Shown: positions 57,255 through 64,000 of the stretch, one piece after another
Layout of the letters: each line of letters starts with the position of its first letter
Numbering within the stretch: the first letter of the stretch is position 1
From: Arthrobacter subterraneus
GTDB lineage: Bacteria; Actinomycetota; Actinomycetes; Actinomycetales; Micrococcaceae
Length of the DNA: 64,000 bases
Assembly (NCBI RefSeq): GCF_900099735.1
Contig: NZ_FNDT01000002.1
Location: 186,001 to 250,000, forward strand
Reading direction: 5' to 3'
Made by a program: the position numbers and the translations under genes
The notes under the pieces: generated by a model
Told to the model about the DNA's origin: nothing
Databases searched by the model: none
The model's input: the letters and a program-made list of their open reading frames with translations, nothing else

Positions 57255-57301
57255 AGCGTACACAGCCGGGCGGAAGCGCGACCGCCTGGGGCGGGTATCC
57301 T
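57255..57301. promoter_or_regulatory. Divergent leaderless-type promoters
   Basis: TACGCT on the minus strand (57260-57255) lies 7 nt before the M20 ATG, and TATCCT on the plus strand (57296-57301) lies 6 nt before the DUF3043 GTG. Confidence 0.6.
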
Positions 57302-57307
57302 AGAAAG

Positions 57308-57895
57308 GTGTTTGGACGAAAAAAAGACGCTGCACTTGCCGAGAATCCCACTGCGCCCGCCGCCGATGACGCACGCCCGAAGGTGACCGGGAAAGGCGCG
57401 CCGACGCCCAAACGCAGCGCCCAGGTTGCAGCACGCAAGCGCCCGCTGGTTCCGAATGACCGGAAGGCGGCGCGCGAGGCGAACCGCCTGGCCCGCCGGG
57501 AGGAACAGCTGCGCATGCGCCGGGCGCTTGAGAACGGCGATGAACGGCACCTGCCTTTCCGCGACAAGGGCCCCGCACGCCGCTACGTCCGTGACTACGT
57601 CGATGCGCGGTGGAACGTGGCCGAGTTCCTGATGTTCGCCGCCCTGGTCTTCGTGTTCCTCAGTTTCATCCCGAACCTGACACTTCAGGGATACATCATG
57701 CTCACGTTCTGGGTGATCATCGTCGCCGTCGTGATGGACTGCCTGCTCCTCCGCCGCAAGCTCAAGGCCCGTCTGACGGAGAAATTCGGTGAACCCGGCC
57801 GGGGTGACCTCTGGTACGGCATCTCCCGCGCCATGCAGATCCGGCGTCTCCGGTTGCCCAAGCCCCAGGTCGGCCGCGGGAAATTTCCTGCCTGA
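57308..57895 (+). CDS. DUF3043 family membrane protein
   Basis: This 195-residue actinobacterial protein has a long basic cytosolic N-terminus (Lys/Arg/Ala-rich, about 1-85), a conserved RDKGPARRYVRDYVDARWN segment, two membrane helices (about 105-122 and 126-146), and a basic tail. The function is unknown. The start is GTG 57308 with TATCCT 6 nt upstream. Confidence 0.9.
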   Translation: MFGRKKDAALAENPTAPAADDARPKVTGKGAPTPKRSAQVAARKRPLVPNDRKAAREANRLARREEQLRMRRALENGDERHLPFRDKGPARRYVRDYVDARWNVAEFLMFAALVFVFLSFIPNLTLQGYIMLTFWVIIVAVVMDCLLLRRKLKARLTEKFGEPGRGDLWYGISRAMQIRRLRLPKPQVGRGKFPA

Positions 57896-57921
57896 TCCGT
57901 CGGCTCGACCCGTTCAGCCCC

Positions 57922-58989
57922 TCAGCGTGCCCCGTTCGCGAGGCCACGGTTGATTGACGAGGCCCAGAACGGTCCCTCGTACAGGAACGCTGTATAGCCC
58001 TGAACGAGGGTGGCCCCGGCCTCCAGTCGCTGCCTGACGTCGTCGGCGGTTTCAACTCCCCCCACCGAAATGAGGGCGAGATCCGGCCCGGCGGCCTGCC
58101 GCAGCCTGGTCAGTACCTCCAGCGAGCGGTTCTTCAGAGGAGCACCGCTCAGACCGCCGACACCGCAGGCCATCACCGTCTCCGGGTCAGTAACCAGACC
58201 CTCACGCGTGATGGTGGTATTGGTGGCGATGATGCCCTCCAACTCCAGCTCCAGCGCAAGCGCTGCAACCTCCTCAATGTCCTCATTGCTCAGATCCGGC
58301 GCGATCTTCACCAGCAGCGGAACGTGTCTGCCGGCACTTTCGTCAGCGGCTTTGCGGACAGCCTTCAGCAAGGGCCGGAGGGAGCGGACACTCTGCAAGA
58401 GCCGCAGGCCGGGAGTGTTCGGCGAACTGACATTCACCACGAGGTAGTCGGCGACGGGCGCCAGAGCCTGGGCGGAAACGCGGTAATCGGCGATGGCGTC
58501 GCGGAGATCCACCGTCTTGGTCTTGCCGATATTGACTCCGATGACCGGGCGCAGGTCCGGGTACCGGCGCTGTAGGGCCTTCCGGGCTGCTGCGATCCGC
58601 GGGGCGACAGCGGCCGCACCGTCATTGTTGAAGCCCATGCGGTTGATGACAGCGCGGTCCTTGACCAGCCGGAACAGACGGGGCTTCGGGTTGCCCGGCT
58701 GAGCCTGCCCTGTGATGGTGCCCACTTCGATGTGCCCGAATCCAAGGTCCGTCAGCGCCACGATGCCGTGGCCCTCCTTGTCGAAACCGGCTGCCAGCCC
58801 GAACGGCGATGGGAAGGTGACGCCGAAAGCCGTGGTGCGCAGTTCGGGTGAAGCCCGCGTGAGGCGGCGCAGCACGCTGCCCGCAGGAGTGCTGCCGGTC
58901 CAGCGGATCAGCCGGAAACCGATCCGGTGCGCGCGTTCAGGGTCCATACCGCTGAACACGACGCGGAAGAAGGCAGGGTAAATACGCAT
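57922..58989 (-). CDS. pyrD: Dihydroorotate dehydrogenase (quinone)
   Basis: This class 2 DHODH (355 residues from ATG 58989) oxidises dihydroorotate to orotate with quinone at the membrane. It has the N-terminal helix AFFRVVFSGMDPERAHRIGF, GLAAGFDKEG near 55, NRMGFNNDG, VNVSSPNTPGLR with the catalytic Ser, and the FMN-phosphate loop VGGVETADDV. The open frame continues to TTG 59055; ATG 58989 (MRIYPAFFRVVF) matches the family N-terminus, but lacks a clear ribosome binding site. Confidence 0.94.
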   Translation of the reverse strand: MRIYPAFFRVVFSGMDPERAHRIGFRLIRWTGSTPAGSVLRRLTRASPELRTTAFGVTFPSPFGLAAGFDKEGHGIVALTDLGFGHIEVGTITGQAQPGNPKPRLFRLVKDRAVINRMGFNNDGAAAVAPRIAAARKALQRRYPDLRPVIGVNIGKTKTVDLRDAIADYRVSAQALAPVADYLVVNVSSPNTPGLRLLQSVRSLRPLLKAVRKAADESAGRHVPLLVKIAPDLSNEDIEEVAALALELELEGIIATNTTITREGLVTDPETVMACGVGGLSGAPLKNRSLEVLTRLRQAAGPDLALISVGGVETADDVRQRLEAGATLVQGYTAFLYEGPFWASSINRGLANGAR

Positions 58990-59054
58990 GAACCAAAGTT
59001 GCCACGGCGCCTGCCGCTTCACCAAGTTGATGCCGGCGTCGATATCCTCGATCA

Positions 59055-60110
59055 ATGGGCATCAACTGGCAGCCGGATCATTTGGGTGACGGCTTCGCGC
59101 TCACGGAGCTCGACCTTGGCGCCGACGAGGAAGGCCCCTGCGTAGCGACGCTGGTCTCCTATACCCCGCCTGCGGTCACCGAACCGCGTGATCTGCGCAC
59201 CACGGCACGCAGGATGATGCACCGGCTCGGTCTACGCCCTGAGTTGCCGGATCCGATACAGGCTGTCCTCTATGTGCACGGCTGGAGCGACTACTTTTTC
59301 CAGCACGAGCTCGCGCATTTCTTCACCGAACGCGGTATCGCGTTCTACGCGCTGGACCTTCGCAAATTCGGCCGCAGCCTCCGGGACTGGCAGACCCCCG
59401 GTTACGTGACGGACCTGTCAGCGTACGACGACGACATCAACGCCGCGCTCGCGGCGCTCACCGTCGACATCGAAGCGCGGACGGGGGCACCGCCGTCGGG
59501 CATCTCGCTCATGGCACATTCGACCGGTGCCCTTGTCGCCTCGCTGTGGGCGCACCGCTTTCCAGGCCGGGTGACCGCCCTGATGCTGAACAGCCCCTGG
59601 CTCGACATCCAGGGCAGCGCCATCCTCCGCACAACCACCCAGGGCCTGTTGGAACCAATCACCCGTTTCCGCCCCAAGGCACGGCTCAAGCTTCCGGAAT
59701 TCGGTTTCTACTGGCGAAGCATCAGCAATCAGGCCGACGGCGAATGGGAACTGAACGGACTCTGGCGTCCGCAGTTCGGTTTTCCTATCCGCGCGGGTTG
59801 GCTGACCGCGGTGCTCAACGGGCATGCGCAGGTGCGGCGCGGACTGTCCATTGAGGTCCCCATCCTGGTGCTGGCCTCCGCACGCTCAACCATCAGCCCG
59901 GTATGGAATGAGACGATGCTCTCCTCGGACAGCGTGCTGGACGTGACGGTGATGACGCAGCGCGCTCTCCAGCTCGGTCCGCATGTCACCGTGTGCCGGT
60001 TCGACGGCGCGCTGCATGACACGCTGCTGTCCGCCGGGCCGGTGAGGCAACAGGTCTACGCGGCGATCGACCGCTGGATTGGCTGCTACGGCAGGCCGGC
60101 GCAGGGCTGA
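59055..60110 (+). CDS. Alpha/beta hydrolase (lysophospholipase-like)
   Basis: This 351-residue hydrolase has an HGWSDYFFQHELAHFF oxyanion/helix region near 75-90, the nucleophile Ser in LMAHSTGALVAS near 155, and a C-terminal FDGALHDTLLS with the catalytic His. It resembles monoacylglycerol/lysophospholipases; the substrate is unknown. TATCCT (59043-59048) lies 6 nt before ATG 59055. It is divergent from pyrD and convergent with uppS. Confidence 0.87.
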   Translation: MGINWQPDHLGDGFALTELDLGADEEGPCVATLVSYTPPAVTEPRDLRTTARRMMHRLGLRPELPDPIQAVLYVHGWSDYFFQHELAHFFTERGIAFYALDLRKFGRSLRDWQTPGYVTDLSAYDDDINAALAALTVDIEARTGAPPSGISLMAHSTGALVASLWAHRFPGRVTALMLNSPWLDIQGSAILRTTTQGLLEPITRFRPKARLKLPEFGFYWRSISNQADGEWELNGLWRPQFGFPIRAGWLTAVLNGHAQVRRGLSIEVPILVLASARSTISPVWNETMLSSDSVLDVTVMTQRALQLGPHVTVCRFDGALHDTLLSAGPVRQQVYAAIDRWIGCYGRPAQG

Positions 60111-60112
60111 GG

Positions 60113-60904
60113 TCAGGTCCTGGCCCTGTCAACCGCTCCACCGTAGCGCCGGTCGCGGGAGGCGTATTCCTCGACAGCCCTCCATAGGGTGCGGCGGTCG
60201 ACGTCAGGCCACAGCACGTCCATGAACACCATTTCCGCGTACGCCGACTGCCACAGCATGAAATTGGAGGTGCGCTGCTCCCCGGAGGTACGCAGGAACA
60301 GGTCGACGTCAGGGAGGTCCGGCTCGTCCAGGTAGCGCTGGACGGTGTTCTCGGAGACGGACGAGGCCCTGAGCCTGCCGGCTGCCACGTCCTCGGCGAT
60401 GGCACGCGCGGCATCGGCGATCTCCGCACGTCCCCCGTAATTCACGCACATGGTCAGCGTGCAGACCGAGTTGGACCGGGTGCGCTCCTCAGCCACCTCG
60501 AGTTCGTTGATGACCGAGCGCCAGAGCCGCGGGCGGCGGCCTGCCCACCGGATCCGCACGCCCCATTCATTCAGCTGGTCACGTTGCCGCCTCAGGACGT
60601 CCCGGCTGAAACCCATGAGGAACCGCACCTCTTCCGGGGAGCGTTTCCAGTTCTCGGTGGAGAACGCATAGACGCTGACATGGCTTACCCCAATGTCGAT
60701 CGCACCGGCAATGACGTCGAGGAGTGCTGCCTCACCGGCCCGGTGCCCCTCCGTGCGCGGCAGCCCGCGCTCATTGGCCCACCGTCCGTTGCCGTCCATG
60801 ACGATTGCAACGTGGGCCGGAACCAGTTCAGCAGGTAGCGGCGGCGGGACCGCACCGCTGGGATGCGGCCAGGGTTGCACCGGCACGCTGGGGGATGTTG
60901 TCAC
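60113..60904 (-). CDS. uppS: Isoprenyl (cis-polyprenyl) diphosphate synthase
   Basis: This 263-residue cis-prenyltransferase builds the long polyprenyl diphosphate carrier. [16 protein letters not shown] carries the Mg-binding Asp37; [15 protein letters not shown] and [18 protein letters not shown] are also conserved. GTG 60904 overlaps the recO stop and is chosen over the long upstream ORF, which lies antisense-free inside recO and has no family similarity. The product is recycled by UppP, also in this window. Confidence 0.95.
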   Translation of the reverse strand: MTTSPSVPVQPWPHPSGAVPPPLPAELVPAHVAIVMDGNGRWANERGLPRTEGHRAGEAALLDVIAGAIDIGVSHVSVYAFSTENWKRSPEEVRFLMGFSRDVLRRQRDQLNEWGVRIRWAGRRPRLWRSVINELEVAEERTRSNSVCTLTMCVNYGGRAEIADAARAIAEDVAAGRLRASSVSENTVQRYLDEPDLPDVDLFLRTSGEQRTSNFMLWQSAYAEMVFMDVLWPDVDRRTLWRAVEEYASRDRRYGGAVDRART

Positions 60905-61650
60905 ACACGCTCCACATGTTTGAGGGACTTTACTGCTCGTTCCAGATGCCACTGTACGTAGGCGGCAACCAGTCCCGCACCCTCCCGCCGGGCGGAATCC
61001 ACGGCTGCATCCGCCGCCGGCCAGTCGCCTGAGAGGAGTGCACCCAGAAGGACCATGGTCTCCGCCGATGGGGAGGCCGCACCGGGGGGCCGGCACGAGG
61101 CGCACACTGCACCGCCCAGTGCGGCCGAGAACGCCGTATGGGGCCCGGGCGCTCCGCACCGCGCGCAGTCGGTGAAGCTCGGTGCCCAACCGGCGGTGGA
61201 AAGAGCACGAAGGAGGTAGGAGTCGAGAATCAGCTCGGCTGGATGGAGGCCCCTGCTGAGCGCGGACAAGGCGCCGATCACGAGACCGTACTGGGCGCCG
61301 GCGGATTCGCCGTCCGCGTCTGTCAGCTTCTCTGCAGTCTCGGCGATCGCCGCGGCGGCCGTATAGCGCGAATAGTCCGCGGCGATCCCGTGCCCATAAG
61401 CGCCGCGCGTCTGCGCCTGCGTCACGACGTCGAGAGTGCGCCCGGCGACAAGCTGCAGGTCGACCGTCATGAAGGGTTCAAGCCGGGCACCGAACTTGCT
61501 GCTGGTCCGGCGTACGCCCTTCGCGACGGCGCGCACCTGACCGTGTTCGCGCGTCAGGAGCACGATGATGCGGTCGGCCTCACCGAGCTTGTAGGTGCGC
61601 AGCACGACACCTTCTGCGCGATAGCTCCGCGATGCGAATGATTTGGGCAC
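60901..61650 (-). CDS. recO: DNA repair protein RecO
   Basis: This 249-residue protein mediates RecA loading in the RecFOR pathway. It has an N-terminal OB fold ([20 protein letters not shown]) and a C-terminal zinc finger with CARCG and CASCR near residues 160 and 183. The start is GTG 61650. It overlaps uppS by 4 bp and follows leuA by 73 bp, a common actinobacterial order. Confidence 0.94.
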   Translation of the reverse strand: MPKSFASRSYRAEGVVLRTYKLGEADRIIVLLTREHGQVRAVAKGVRRTSSKFGARLEPFMTVDLQLVAGRTLDVVTQAQTRGAYGHGIAADYSRYTAAAAIAETAEKLTDADGESAGAQYGLVIGALSALSRGLHPAELILDSYLLRALSTAGWAPSFTDCARCGAPGPHTAFSAALGGAVCASCRPPGAASPSAETMVLLGALLSGDWPAADAAVDSARREGAGLVAAYVQWHLERAVKSLKHVERV

Positions 61651-61723
61651 GTCTTATTTTCCCACTCACCGGGACGGGCACGGCCTTCGCCGCGCCCGGC
61701 CCGGCGGGCTGCCGGCAGGAACG

Positions 61724-63568
<1,845 letters not shown>

Positions 63569-63681
63569 CTAGACAGTCGGTTGAGCCCCGCCACGGCAGC
63601 TAAGAAGGAGCAGCTCTGCGCGCACAATTCAACACTAGCACGGCCCCTAGGATGAGAAGACGCACCAACGAAGGAGCTTCC

Positions 63682-64000
63682 ATGGCCGCTTCCGGCATCA
63701 ATCTCGCGAATATCGACTCCGATGTCCGCCCTCAGGACGACCTCTTCCGCCACGTCAACGGCGGCTGGCTACGGTCCACGCCCATCCCCGATGACCGCGC
63801 ACGGGAAGGCTCGTTTTCCCAGCTTGCCGATGCCGCAGAGCTGGCAGTGCGGCACATCGTGGAGGACGCGGCAGCAGCCCGGGACGACGACGGCGACCGC
63901 TTCCGCATTGGGGCGCTGTTCGGGGATTTCATGGACACGGACCGTCTGGAGTCAGAAGGCGCCGCACCCGTTCAGCCCCTGCTCGCCGAGATCGATGCGG
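63682..64000 (+). CDS. M13 family metallopeptidase (partial)
   Basis: The first 106 codons of a neprilysin/PepO-type zinc endopeptidase are present; the window ends before the HExxH site. The N-terminus has DVRPQDDLFRHVNGGWL and IPDDRAREGSFSQL, typical of the family. AAGGAG (63671-63676) is 5 nt before ATG 63682. It is divergent from leuA. Confidence 0.9.
   Translation, partial: MAASGINLANIDSDVRPQDDLFRHVNGGWLRSTPIPDDRAREGSFSQLADAAELAVRHIVEDAAAARDDDGDRFRIGALFGDFMDTDRLESEGAAPVQPLLAEIDA

Noticed and set aside
58990-59055. Longer PyrD from TTG 59055
   Set aside because: It would start on the same bases as the divergent hydrolase gene and adds residues absent from typical PyrD N-termini.

Overview
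The window is a gene-dense, high-GC chromosomal segment of an actinobacterium, most likely a Micrococcaceae member close to Arthrobacter. Support for this comes from the complete Pup-proteasome locus, a naturally fused PafBC regulator, mycothiol synthesis (MshC), RbpA, a bc1-aa3 respiratory branch of the actinobacterial type, and short actinobacterial families (DUF5703, DUF3043, DUF2277, DUF3054). No insertion sequence, prophage, CRISPR array or rRNA gene was seen. The content is core genome with conserved synteny.

Layout. 5-6535: a lipid-oxidation cluster (acyl-CoA oxidase-like enzyme, TetR regulator, thiolase, high-molecular-weight FabG, MaoC hydratase) arranged around a perfect 13+13 bp palindrome that carries divergent -10 elements. 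6621-12850: kynureninase, tRNA-Leu(GAG), a lipoprotein, an M20 peptidase, an acyl-CoA dehydrogenase, two small proteins and an aldo/keto reductase homologue that has lost its whole catalytic tetrad. 12955-19193: UppP, MshC, a PAC2 protein, a HAD phosphatase, a site-2 protease and TrmI. 19282-33756: ARC/Mpa, Dop, Pup, PrcB, PrcA, PafA, two FKBP isomerases, PafBC, TatA, TatC and HelY. 33784-38750: an amidohydrolase, a structured leader with a small upstream ORF before Ppm1, RbpA with a SigR-type promoter, and a Band-7/NfeD pair. 38867-46520: an RlmA-like methyltransferase, an S9 peptidase, peptide deformylase, an MFS transporter, small proteins and TrpD. 46668-55680: the respiratory block ctaE-qcrCAB, a GntR regulator, ctaCDF and an ErpA-like Fe-S carrier. 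55835-64000: an M20 dipeptidase, a DUF3043 protein, PyrD, an alpha/beta hydrolase, UppS, RecO, LeuA and the start of an M13 peptidase.

How the genes work together. The proteasome genes tag proteins with Pup, unfold and degrade them, and remove the tag; PafBC downstream is the DNA-damage transcription factor usually linked to this locus. The qcr and cta genes encode the cytochrome bc1-aa3 supercomplex. UppP, UppS and Ppm1 act on polyprenyl phosphate carriers.

Regulation. The most interesting signals are non-coding. A dyad TCTAC-N5-GTAG(A) sits inside the -35/-10 spacer of the qcrC, ctaC and trpD (ctaE-divergent) promoters, which suggests one regulator for the aa3-bc1 branch. About twenty genes have a TANNNT-like hexamer 6-7 nt before the start codon, the signature of leaderless transcripts. 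The ppm1 leader combines a sigma-70 promoter, a 22-codon upstream ORF and a long stem whose 5' arm lies inside that ORF.
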